Translations under genes and position numbers: made by a program
Shown: positions 24,601 through 35,218 of the stretch, piece after piece
Layout of the letters: each line of letters starts with the position of its first letter
Position numbering within the stretch: the first letter of the stretch is position 1
Notes under the pieces: generated by a model
The model's input: only the letters and a program-made list of their open reading frames with translations
The model's database searches: none
Told to the model about the DNA's origin: nothing
Source of the DNA: Acanthopleura granulata
Lineage: Eukaryota > Mollusca > Polyplacophora > Chitonida > Chitonidae
Assembly: GCA_016165875.1 (NCBI GenBank)
Contig: JABBOT010000029.1
Coordinates: 2,092,639-2,156,638 of the forward strand
Reading direction: 5' to 3'
DNA length: 64,000 bases

Positions 24601-27600
24601 TCAGCTTCCCCATCAAATTGCCCAGGCTGACAATGCGCTCCGTCTCACTCACTGCAAACAAAACACAACACATCAGACGAACCATGTAAATAAACACTGA
24701 AATTTGTGCACGGGACATTCTGGTCACAACATCTCTCTTCCACTAATATGACATGCAAGTCTGTATGTCACACTTTGGAAAATTCATCAGCAAATTGCCC
24801 AAGGTCAGAGGTTTACCGTGGGGTACACCACCCATAAAACTGACACATAGCGTTTACAAAGCAAATGAGTGTGGCATTCAGCAGTTAGTGAATAAAAATA
24901 AATAACAACATAAATTCAATCCATCACGATTACCACGTCAAACTAAATACATTCTGCATTCTGAATCTGTCCTAAATTTTTATTTTATTTTTCTTAGTTC
25001 TTTGGAGGTTTGTGTTATTTGTTATTTTGGAAACTGATCTTGCAATCATTGACCCAGAACACCCATTTTGCCTGGTATACAAATGTTGGTTTTGCCACCC
25101 AGGTTTGAACCCTTACCTATGCCATCATTGTCAGATTTGAACCCTTACCTATGCCATCATTGTCAGATTTGAACCCTTACCTATGCCATCATTGTCAGAT
25201 TTGAACCCTTACCTATGCCATCATTGTCAGATTTGAACCCTTACCTATGCCATCATTGTCAGATTTGAACCCTTACCTATGCCATCATTGTCAGATTTGA
25301 ACCCTTACCTATGCCATCATTGTCAGATTTGAACCCTTACCTATGCCATCATTGTCAGATTTGAACCCTTACCTATGAACAGATTTGAACCTTACCTATG
25401 CCATCATTGTCAGATTTGAACCCTTACCTATACCATCATTGTCAGATTTGAACCTTTACCTATGCCATCATTGTCAGATTTGAACCCTTACCTATACCAT
25501 CATTGTCAGATTTGAACCCTTACCTATGCCATCATTGTCAGATTTGAACCCTTACCTATGCCATCATTGTCAGGGTTGAGGATGTTAAATGTCGTACTTC
25601 CATCATCGAGCCTTCGTAAAAAGCCAAACTGAAACAGATATACAGTAAACAGATCAGACTAAGTTGCAAAGAACCAACATTAACTTAACTATCAATATGA
25701 GTTAAAGTATTAGTATTTAATACTACAGTATTTAGAGCAGATCTCAACTTGTGTTCTTCACTAATCTTGTACACTGTATCAAGCCCTCTACCTCTCTATA
25801 ATTTGTACATAATAATCTCAATACTAGTCATGTAAAAACAATCATTTTGCTGAGAACCACCATTTTGATTCTATGCAGAAGGCTTTTACGTTGTTGCCGA
25901 ATAGTTCAGTGTGATATGATCTAAATATCTTGTTATAAATGAAGTAAAATGGGTCCAGTGGTCCACTGGAAGAACTTGTACATTTTACCACTAACATCAT
26001 CTTCCACAGATTAAATGTTTCTCCTTATGAACTGGTTACATATACCTGTATGTCTAACAACATTCTTATAGTCCATTTATACATGTACTGGTAAAGCTTC
26101 TCCTATGTCAGCATTAAGCAGAGGGAGGCAAAAAGATCCACGAACCTTACTGTCCGGCTGTCTGAGGGTGAGTCTATCTGCTGCGCCCTTAGCGGCAGCC
26201 TGAGCTTGTTCCAATATCTCCTCGGGGGTTAGGTTATCTGGAATGGCCTCAAATTTGCTGCACAAACACAAACAACACTGGGTGAAGAGAGTGACAGAGA
26301 ACGAAACAGACAATACAGATAAAACTGAACAGGTGAAAGGTGCATACTGTGTACTACATCTGATGTCAAGCCACAGCCAAACCTGAGAGAGCTAGATGGA
26401 GATCTGAACTTGGGATAACTGGTTTGGGGTCAGCAGCCAGACCAACCAATGCTTTATTTATTTGTTTGATTGATCTCTTATGCAGTACTCAAGAATGTTT
26501 CATGTGTACCATGGTGGTCAACATTATGGTGGGAGGAAACCAGAGAGATCCCGGGGAAACCCACAACTGCCAAGACCTTCCAATGTGCAACCTGAGAGGA
26601 TGCCTGCCAGAACCAGACGTGAGGTGACAGCAAGCAACCAAGTCCTTGGAATTTTTATATGTACAGTATGAACATACAAACACATCTAGTCAGAAGAGTA
26701 ACCCATCAGTATTTACATATACAGGGAAAAACAAGGCCACACTCTATTAGTACTGTTACCAGGACCTACTTTTGTTTAGGTTTTTTCTTCTTCTCTCTGG
26801 CGGCCATTGACCTCTTCTCGGCTGCCATGTCGACAGCGATGGAGAGCTCTTCCCCGGCCTGGTCCAGGCCCAGCTCCTCCAGGGTGATGTTGGCCATGAA
26901 GCTCAGGCTGCGCTTGTAAAACAACAGTTTCTCCTGATGTCAACACAAAACAGCCATGGTCAGATCATAACAACTCACACCAGTTCATGTGCACATCATA
27001 TCTACAACATCAAATACAAGTATGACACATAAAGATGCAAACCGTACTTTAATGTTTAAATTTTATTATCTTCTGTCCCCCTCCCACCCTCCAACGCTTA
27101 CCTTACTGAGTATTCTGGAACCACTTTGCAGTAACCTCTTGGCCTCCTTGTAAAATATTGTCTCCGGCTGATTGTACGTCATGGCATTGTTGCACATCAG
27201 GACAAAGTCTCGCTGAAAACAACAACAACGGGTCAAATCTAAGTAATGCACTATCAATGATCAGATCTACCACCATACTGAATCTACCCATTTCAAATAC
27301 AGAAGTAAATGTTACCCTCATCCAAAGATTCTTAAACTAACTTTCACTTAATACACATAAACCTCCAGGCGACAGCACAGTGATTCTGTCAAACCCAATC
27401 ACACTGGACTTGTTCACCTGAAGTGTGTATGTAGAGGTGTATGTTGTCACTGCTACATGAACCATTTCAGACGGGTCTGAAGTTCAGACAAAGGCTATGT
27501 TTATAATTAATGCAAAAACTGCTCTTTTCCTTCAACCTCACCACCCTCTTCCAACAGACTTTTTCCTAAAGTCCACACAGATTACCATATATGACCAGAA

Positions 27601-30600
27601 AAACCTGTATTGGTTACTTAGCCTAGTTAGTTGCAGAGAGCATCACTTGCCGCCACCCCCTGTACACATGTACCTTATACTCAGCCACACTATTGTAGTC
27701 TTCGTCCTCTATCTTTAGGCCCATCGTGCTGAAGTCCATGGGGCACTGGATGATGGTGGAATACCCAGGCGCAATTAGATCATTCACAGGGTAGGCAAAT
27801 ATGCCGTGCACATCCTTCCTGGAAACAAGAGAGCCAAAACCAAAACCGTGTAGAGCACACTTAACCCTACACAGTCATGTAACATGAAACAAACTGATGT
27901 TGTGCACTGAACTAAAAAAAAATACAAAAAGACTTAAATGGCTAAACAACTTTATGAGAGGTTGGGTTTGCAACCTTGTTGAAACTTTTGTCTTTAGCTC
28001 CCAAGTACACCTTCAAAGCCTATCACAGAGTTGTAAGCTGTCTGTCTGCCTGTCCGTATGTCAGGTTGGTCAATGTCTAAAATGCCATCTTTTATTGCGT
28101 GCCATTTACTTAACGAGAGACAACAATAATTCTTAGTGGGTGTCTCTGCCAGTGTGAACTTGTTCTTCATCCTTAACAACATTCTTCTCACATACCTGAG
28201 CAGTTGCTTGTGAAGGTAATCCAAAGACATCTTCAGCACACTGGGTTCATCGTCCCGGATGGTGCAGGCCCGGGGTTCCCTCCCCTTCTTCTCCACTTCC
28301 TCCTCCAGGGGTTCAGCGAGCTCTGGCTCTACGGCTTTCTTCTTAGCTGGAGGCTCCAGTGTGTCTGGAAAAGTTCCTGTCTCACTCTCTGACAAGACAC
28401 GTTCTCTTTTACGGCTCTGAAAAAAAGAAAAAAACACGCGTTGTTATGGACGCTTGTGATAAAGTAAGAAAATAAAACATTATCGAAGCCTTAACTGGGC
28501 AACAAGTGCAGTGTAAATGTACAGAGATAACAACAAAGGTGGTTGTTTTACGAAATTACAAAAGAAGAAAACCCTCCCCTGGCTTGTTCAGATTAAGGGT
28601 GGCTGTGACCTAAGCCTCAGCCAGTGGAAACCTGTGCAATGAGGTCTATCTGGTTAACAGCAGTTCGCATTGGGCACTACGGTTTTCTCCACCCAAAAAC
28701 CTGGGCATGGTCACATGTTTGTCTGATTTGTTTCGTTCGATGTTACTTTCAACATCATCTTTACCATATCACGATGTTGCCTCCATGTGCCAGGCCAAAC
28801 GTAATGTAAACGAAATTCAGGAAGGCCATGCCAACGACACGACACAATGCCACCCTGTTACATTAGACTGACAGAGGGCCAACTTGTACCTAGACTATTC
28901 CTTTCATTTTGGTGCACCACGCGAAGTAGTACCAATATTACAGATGTTTGAGTCTTAGGCATGACTCGATTCAGGATTGTACCATAGAGCTATCGTTCAC
29001 TAGGCAGGTGCTCTATCCACTGTGCTACCACAGCCAGTCATCATCTCCTACTAGTATAGTAGTTCAGCACCAAATAAGCAAACAAATACAACAAAGCAGA
29101 CAACATTGTTTACCTCATGATGCCTGCGTTTTTCTTTATCACTTGACTTTTTCTTTTTCTTCTTCTTGTGCTTATGTCTCTTCTCTTCATGATACATATC
29201 AGACAGCGGCTCTGGAGTTGGGGTGGCGGCTCCTTTAAGGTTCAGAACCAGCTTCAAGCCAGGTTTCTCTCCGGGCTCTGTCAACGACAAGAAACATAAT
29301 AATAAAACCTGGTATGCTATCTACTATCTAAATATCAACAAGCAGACTTGTGAATCCTACAATACCTGGCATCTATGTGGTAACTTTATTCAGTTATGGA
29401 CAAGAAAAATGGGTAATGGGAGTAAAACTACAAAGTCAAACTTGCCTTCAACCAAACCTTGATGGAATTGGGCGGGGGGGAGGGGGTATAAGAATGGAGC
29501 ATCAAATGGCATTGTCGGGGGGCGGACGATGCCAGTGCCCTACACTACAGGTAGCTACAACTGCTCCAAGGCTTACTAAACTAACACACGTACCATCGTC
29601 GCAAATGCTCCAAGGCTTACTAAATTAACATACGTACCATCATCGCAAATGCTCCAAGGCATACTAAACTAACATACGTACCATCGTCGCAAATGCTCCA
29701 AGGCATACTAAACTAACATACGTACCATCGTCACAAATGCTCCAAGGCATACTAAACTGACATACGTACAATCGCCGCAAATGTTCCAAGGCTTACTAAA
29801 CTAACATACGTACCATCGTCGCAAATGCTATCCGGTTCAAAGGTAGACCTTCGTTCAATTTAGCCCGGGCATCCCTACAGCACTCCACGTAAAGCAGAAA
29901 CACTAGGGGAGCATATTTTTTAATCATATTTTCCCCACATCGCTGCTGTGACTTTCTAGGAAAGAAATATCTCCCACTCGCTCAACCGAACAGGTCTCTG
30001 GCCACCATGTTGTGATTTTCACAACTGAAACCCCATGTGACAGAAGATGCGTACCTTGTTGATTTTACCGTCGTTGCATATGGTATTGGAAACAGAAGTG
30101 GATTTGTGCAAATGACAACATGGTGGCCAGTGACCTGTTCAGGTGAGCGAGCGGGAGATATTTTGTTCCTAGTGAGTCACAGCAGCCTTGTGGGGAAAAT
30201 ATGATAAGGAAGCAGGCATCCCCAGTGTTTTTTCTTTACGTGGAATGCTGTTGTAGGGAAGCTCAGGCTAAATTGGTGTGGAAACAAACTTCGGCAGTAG
30301 TAAGGATGAGGGTGATGTCACGTGGTAGGTTGATGTCAATTCATTGAAAAATATCCTTTTCTCAATGAACACTGGAAACGTGGGTCACCGATGAACAAAA
30401 GCTCAACCTATTCTTTACAAATCCCGGAACTTCTCACTTTGAGCCGGATAGCATTAGCGGCGATGGTAGAAACGTTACTTTAGTAACCCTCGGAGCATTT
30501 GTGGCTGGCCCTACAGACAATCAAGATTTAGGTACAATATAAACTGCTTTAGATTTGATAAAATATGTATAAATATTCTTGAAAGATGTTTTTTTTACTA

Positions 30601-30843
30601 TTAAGTCTTAGCCTCGAATACCATAAAATTGGATGTGCAGCGTTCTAAGGCAATTGTCACGTCTGTCACCTTTACAACCATCGGTACCACAAATTCGCGG
30701 TCTGTACGTAACGAAAACTGGACACAAACTGACCCTAATCACTTACCCTCTTTCACTTCAGGATCTCTTTCTTTGGCAGAATCCCGCTCGTGGTCGTGAG
30801 ATCGTTTCTCTGATTTGTGCTTCTTATGTTTTTTGCTCCCCAT
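18655..30843 (-). CDS. BRD7/BRD9: Bromodomain-containing protein 7/9 orthologue (SWI/SNF subunit)
   Basis: Sixteen exons, in transcript order: 30843-30747, 29277-29114, 28416-28196, 27818-27674, 27212-27102, 26933-26770, 26257-26146, 25628-25556, 24651-24541, 23806-23671, 23119-23008, 22557-22507, 21924-21825, 20373-20209, 19622-19582, 18930-18655. All introns are GT-AG and phases match, giving 692 residues. The N-terminus (MGSKKHKKHKSEK) and a second Lys/His-rich block in exon 2 look nuclear. The bromodomain is about residues 145-250, with YPVNDLIAPGYS, PMDFSTM and CNNAMTYN; the last Asn (about 223) is the expected acetyl-lysine contact. After it come the family-specific region (DDGSTTFNILNPDNDG, GFKEDKRNKVVP, YLNYGPFSSFAP), a KKKKKPK patch, a coiled coil ending in ERLSMKPPPH, and IRQAMGVSLSPG. 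In vertebrates BRD7 belongs to PBAF and BRD9 to the non-canonical BAF complex; invertebrates usually have one gene for both. Tandem arrays abut exon 8, exon 14 and the stop codon. Confidence 0.93.
20377..21710. repeat. ~37-bp minisatellite, about 33 units, abutting the 3' splice site of BRD7/9 exon 14
   Basis: Plus-strand units are close to GACAAATGGTCTGTCAGGGA then GAAAATGTGAGACAGGA, usually 37 bp, with shorter variants. On the minus (transcribed) strand each unit reads CACATTTTCTCCCTGACAG, a pyrimidine tract ending in CAG. The true acceptor of exon 14 (exon end at 20373) has CACATCTTTCCCTGACAG and is the first, diverged member. A higher-order block of about 130-150 bp, with CATGACATAAGAGACAAGTG and GCAAACATGGGACAGGAGGT, recurs near 20625, 21255 and 21415. 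Confidence 0.9.
23264..23342. repeat. 12-bp tandem repeat in BRD7/9 intron 10
   Basis: ACAAACATGTGG/A is repeated about six times with a G/A alternation (GTGACAAAC and GTGGCAAAC). CATGT/ACATG inside each unit makes the unit partly palindromic. It lies in the intron between the exons at 23806-23671 and 23119-23008, about 145 bp from the latter. Confidence 0.85.
25105..25570. repeat. 32-bp minisatellite, about 15 units, repeating the 5' splice site of BRD7/9 exon 8
   Basis: Plus-strand units read CAGATTTGAACCCTTACCTA then TGCCATCATTGT, 32 bp. On the minus strand each contains GACAATGATGGCATAGGTAA, which is the last 16 bases of exon 8 followed by its donor site. The true donor is at 25555/25556. 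About 14 further copies lie downstream in the intron, nearly all with an intact ATAG|GTAAGG. One unit near 25377 is shortened, and a few carry single changes (TATACC for TATGCC). Confidence 0.93.
26445..26645 (-). mobile_element. SINE in reverse orientation, BRD7/9 intron 6
   Basis: The plus strand shows the reverse complement of the common SINE body in order: GCAGTACTCAAGAATGTTTC, CATTATGGTGGGAGGAAACC, then GGAAACCCACAACTGCC. It is therefore in sense with the BRD7/9 transcript. The head is diverged. It lies between the exons at 26933-26770 and 26257-26146. Confidence 0.7.
28950..29040 (-). mobile_element. tRNA-like SINE head remnant, BRD7/9 intron 2
   Basis: On the minus strand GGCTGTGGTAGCACAGTGGA then TAGAGCACCTGCCTAGTG resembles an A-box region, and TGGTACAATCCTGA about 45 bases later resembles a B-box. 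A real tRNA would need pairing acceptor and anticodon stems, which I cannot form, so this is better read as a short SINE or tRNA relic. Confidence 0.4.
29545..30508. mobile_element. Foldback-type inverted-repeat element, BRD7/9 intron 1
   Basis: Left arm 29827-30027 and right arm 30103-30508 are inverted copies with moderate divergence. For example GCTATCCGGTTCAAAG (left) pairs with the complement of CTTTGAGCCGGATAGC (right), and GGCCACCATGTTGTGATTT pairs with AATGACAACATGGTGGCC. The right arm has about 130 bp absent from the left arm. The loop is about 30028-30102. CCCTACA flanks both ends (29538 and 30509) and may be a target duplication of 7-8 bp. There is no coding capacity. The left tip is repeated in tandem. 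Confidence 0.75.
29563..29826. repeat. 44-bp tandem repeat, six units, at the left tip of the inverted-repeat element
   Basis: GCTCCAAGGC/TTACTAAACT recurs at 29563, 29607, 29651, 29695, 29739 and 29783 (with GTTCC), exactly 44 bp apart. Each unit also has CGTACCATCGTCGCAAAT. The right arm has a single complementary copy (CGATGGTAGAAACG to GGAGCATTTGTGG at 30461-30504), so the expansion happened on one end only. Confidence 0.9.
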
Positions 30844-33800
30844 TATCGCGATTTTCCAAGCAGTATTAGGCTACGAAGAGAAAAATTTCTAACAAAGACA
30901 CCGCATCTTGTTGTGTTGTTGTGGTTCAATGGTTAAGACCATTAACATAAGTATCGAACTATTTGGAGATGCGGAAAAACTTCGGACACATATAACCACA
31001 TTGTATGTGTTGGACTTTTGCATCTAAAACAACAAAACATGAATGAATGGAAATACATTAATTTTTGTTTATTATAATGGAAATGATATTTAGTTAGAGA
31101 GATTAATCGGAGACTGTTGCATTATCCATTTAAATGACAGGAATAAACTGTATATTACTTACTAATACCATTAAAGTGGACATCATATTTTATCGCAAAA
31201 TGCAAAGAAAATTTTGACGCGAATTCCAACCCCTTGAGAATTTCAATTGAATCCATATCCTTAAGTTCAGTTATTAAACTCAGTCAAACCAGTTCAAAAA
31301 TTTCTAGAAATACTTTAAGTCCTAGTTTTGGTTATACCTTTGGCTTTAAAAGTATATTCCTACAGTGTAAAAATACCACATAATATGTGATAAGGTCATC
31401 TTTGCTTTGCAATATTAAAATGACAACAATTACGGCTGAATGACTTTAATGTTGCTAATCCAATTCTTACATTCTGTAGGAAGCATCCATCAGATTGTCA
31501 CTTTTCAAAATAATGTAAATGCAATCCCCTAGTACAGACATCGACTGAAAGACACAATTATAATACCTACATTTCTGTCCTCTGTGGCAATTAACGGTAC
31601 AGAATGATTTTAAAAAATTCCTACATTCCTTTCAGCCACCTCTAAAATCTCATGGATCAACCGATACATGTAAAGGCCATACAAGTCAGTGCATACGTAA
31701 TGTTTCTTCCGAATATATATATTCTCTTATCAATCATATTAAAATCCAAATCAAATAAATGAAACCAGAAAGAGTAAAGTTGTATACCGTGTAAGACTAA
31801 AGCAGATATGTTTTAAAATATTTCAATTAGCCGACACCTGTGACCACACACTTTAAAGTTCAGGCAACAATGGCATTATCATTCGTCATGCCTCAGGTGC
31901 CCGTTGACAGGTACTGTCTAAGAAGTTAATACCAAAGTACACGATTTACATACGGAGATAAACTATCAGACTGAAAAAAATATATGAGAAAAACCCGAAA
32001 AGTTGTTTTCATTCTTCAGATGGTGTGATTATTTGTCAACAGCTAAAGTCGAGGAAATTTTAAAATTTTTTGAAATGAAAATGCACATTTCTTTAGACAT
32101 TAAAAGTTAGATGAAATAAAATTAACGGAGAATTAAATTTATGAACCGTAATAAAGTTTAAAATATGTCTTTCTGTAAATCATAACGTCTTATACATGAA
32201 TTGATATATGAATAAAATTGTAACTTTTAATGTCAGTGAATATAATATACAAAACAAGGTTGAAACATCTTCACAAATAACATTAACTTACTAAAACATC
32301 GCAAGGACATACAAACTTGTAAATTCTTCATCCATGTAACCATTTATACATAATTTTTTTTGTCTCTTATTAATCAAATTAAAACACAAATCAAATAAAT
32401 TAAACCAAAAAGAGTAAAATTGTACATCATGTAAGACACTGAACAGATATATTTTAAATGTTTCATTTGGCTGACATCCGTCACCACATATGTCAAAGTT
32501 CAGACAACAATGACATAATCAGCCATCAAGCCCCAGGAGACCGTTATTTTCGGGGAAGCGATCTTAAACTGACATGTGAAGAAAAGGATAAATTGTGAAA
32601 AGTCGCCCAAATTAATACAACTGGTTATATTGCCAAACAATAAGCTAATTTACATGTAGTATATATAGGAGTTCTTAATATGCTCTTTCTGATAAACCGT
32701 CAAGTAGAAGAGGGGTGGACTCATCACTCATCAGAGTTTTGTTTTATGAAGTAGGTTTCATACCTTCTAGCTTGTATAACTAGGCAGTTAATGGATAATA
32801 GTGTGAAATTATGATAGATTTACTGTAGTGACTCGTTCATACAACAGTGTCAGGCAACAGAATTATCTACAAGCAAGGAACCTTGGGATTCCTCATATGA
32901 TACAGTTCGTAGCCCACAGGCTCTAGTTTTATGTTAAAATTATGCAATTTTCTAAGAATATCACAGTTTATTGCTGTATGTTTTCTTGTTGTGGTTTGTA
33001 CATTTTATTTATTGTAACATATTTTAATTGTGTGAAAGAAATTAGTGATTGCTTCAGTAAATACATGTCTAAGGTGTCCGTATTGTACATGCCTCAAGTT
33101 TTCTGCGTGCAAAAGGCTTACGTGACCTGATACATCTGCAACATTGTCAGACATTTTTGACTGTGCGGAACACAACACCTAGTTATGGGACTGATTTATG
33201 CTAATCACTGTAAAAGACAATATATGGTTAAATTATTTTAATACTGTACACTACGGCAAACAACATTAAAAATAATTACTTTAATACTGTACACTACGGC
33301 AAACAACATTAAGAATAATTACTTTAATACTGCTCCCAGGGGCAAGTATTGAACTAACGAGGTTTAGTTAATCAAGAAATTGTTTGGTTACTAAAGTTAT
33401 TTTCTTGTTTTTCAATCACAGGAAAATCCATGAAAACAGTAATCATAGTCAACAAATTTTATGCGTATATTTCAAAAAATAAATGCAATCAAGTTGAATT
33501 GTGGTGCAATTTATTCAAGAATCCAACACAGGTATACTCAAACTGCACTTCAGCCATTTAATCAGCGCACTATAGAAATAATGTCCGTTTATTACAGTGG
33601 TGATCATTTTGTTTCTAATTTGCTAATTTATAGCCAATAAGCAAAGACTATGATTGCAATAAGCACATTTTGCTTTGATGTAAAGCTTCTTTTGCGTTTC
33701 ACATATATTCATATATATATGTAACCAAATGATTTAAATTATTTACGTCTGAGATCAAACAATCGATTTACATGTACGTATCTTTTTGTGTATTTTGTAA

Positions 33801-34260
33801 CGAAGTAAGTTATTTGTTCCTATTTATCATATTTGTTGTGTACAGGTAAATACCATCCAATGTCACTGTTAGGATTTCCTTTTTGTTGGAATTTAGTCGG
33901 AACATCAAGAATGTCAGCCCCTAATAAAGTGTGCTTCATTTAGCATGATAAATCAGTATACCAAAGTCTCTTAGCTAACCTCATTCTTCTTGCTTCCATC
34001 CTTCACAAAGCAAGTGAGTCCTGAATGAGCAGTTGAACATACGCATAATAGTCCTAACTGTTCAGAGTTTTTTTTTGTGAAACTCCTGTGTCTTTAAATC
34101 TCAGCTCTATTTCTTTGTTTTCTAGAGTAGAACCGCCTTCAGAACGAATCATCATGATATCATCGGCCTTTGTTCAGAGTGGCGGTTTTTCGAGGAGAGC
34201 GAAGTGAGCCGAAGTTATCTAAAGAGGACGAGAACGGAATAAAATATCGCTTTTATTGAA
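30844..34260. other. AT-rich intergenic DNA with a diverged duplication
   Basis: This is the 5' flank of the BRD7/9 gene and contains no supported exon. About 200 bp at 31720-31925 recurs in direct orientation, diverged, at 32357-32550: both have TCTCTTAT-AATCA, CAAATCAAATAAAT, AGAGTAAA and GTTCAG-CAACAATG in the same order. A 51-bp unit with AATACTGTACACTACGGCAA is duplicated at about 33230-33320. The BRD7/9 promoter must lie close to 30844 but shows no clear TATA box. Confidence 0.5.
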
Positions 34261-34473
34261 TTGGTCCACACAGACTTAATCCACCTTCTATACAGGCCCA
34301 ATGATAGGCCACCGTCTCCAGTATACTACCTATTGTTATATAACGCTCAGCTTGTTGACAACTCACCCAACTGGAATGAATTGTTATGTAAAGAAGCGCT
34401 AGCGATCAGACGAAACAGGCCTGTGCTGAATCACGGAGTTATGGCCCCTAGGGAGCTAACACTATTTAAATAA
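34240..34473 (+). pseudogene. Possible C-terminal fragment of a Penelope-like retroelement
   Basis: The frame ends in SPNWNELLCKEALAIRRNRP then VLNHGVMAPRELTLFK and a TAA. The pattern W-x-x-x-L-x-x-K-E-A-x-x-I-R-x-x-x-P-x-L-N is familiar from the tail of Penelope-type GIY-YIG endonucleases and related retroelement proteins. No reverse transcriptase or GIY-YIG motif is visible upstream, so this is at most a 3' remnant. The call is by motif style and is tentative. Confidence 0.4.
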
Positions 34474-35026
34474 ACTTTTATGTTTGAAATTAAAACTTAC
34501 AGAATAATTGTCACCCAGATACGACTTTTTGAAATCCTATCCTCTATTTTAGATACCTTCTATAGCTGTTTACCTCTATATACAGATATTCATGTGTAAA
34601 TTCCACATGCATCATAACCAAACTGTCATCTATTCTTAACTTATTTTAACTTTTAATTTCATGGACCCTCCTCGTTCTTAATGTTGTTTTGGCATTTTAT
34701 TGACAATTAACTGATATAAGATACTGAGGGGACTTTACTGTTACGTCATCATACACAACATGTGCAATCCTTTGTTGATACTGTCATAACCCATTTGACT
34801 GACAACACCATAAATTACCATGTAGCCCTATCTCATCAGATTTTCTTCTATGCTTTCCTGGGAACCTACTGTATGTTTGTGCAAATTTCTGCTGAGGATG
34901 ACTTAATTAAAATCAAATATTAAGAACGTCAAAATGAATTTCTTCGGAGTTATTTTACTTATTTATGATTAGATCGACCTCTTCTAACTACCTGTTGCAA
35001 TCGATGTTTAGCGTTTCTTGGGGTTG

Positions 35027-35044
35027 TGCAGCGCCCCCTGGTGT
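35027..35044 (-). promoter_or_regulatory. CTCF-like motif
   Basis: The plus strand reads TGCAGCGCCCCCTGGTGT. Its complement, ACACCAGGGGGCGCTGCA, closely fits the animal CTCF core ACCAGGGGGCGCTG. It lies about 4.2 kb upstream of the BRD7/9 start and 1.3 kb upstream of the SLC52A start, between two divergent genes. Binding is not shown by sequence alone. Confidence 0.4.
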
Positions 35045-35104
35045 AACACATGGGTCTGTTTTGGTTTGAAGACAATTGGTGGCGGGGAAAGCAGCCGGAT
35101 CATG

Positions 35105-35218
35105 CTAGATAGATGTTACGTGAATCTCCTTGTGTAATATGTCCGTTTACCTACAAACTGTTTTGAGTCTCCGGAGTACACAACGGTACGTTATGGTCTG
35201 ACACTAGGCCGCATTTGG
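35105..35218 (+). promoter_or_regulatory. Possible first noncoding exon of the first SLC52A gene
   Basis: CGCATTTGG|GTGAGT at 35218/35219 is a good 5' splice site, and the coding exon of the SLC52A gene begins after an acceptor at 36321, before its start codon. A 5' UTR intron is thus likely, and this is the best donor that I noticed in the right place. The exon start is not visible to me, and the given left edge is arbitrary. Confidence 0.3.

Noticed and set aside
28950..29040. A tRNA gene on the minus strand
   Set aside because: A- and B-box-like blocks exist, but I cannot form a full acceptor or anticodon stem, and such heads are typical of SINEs.
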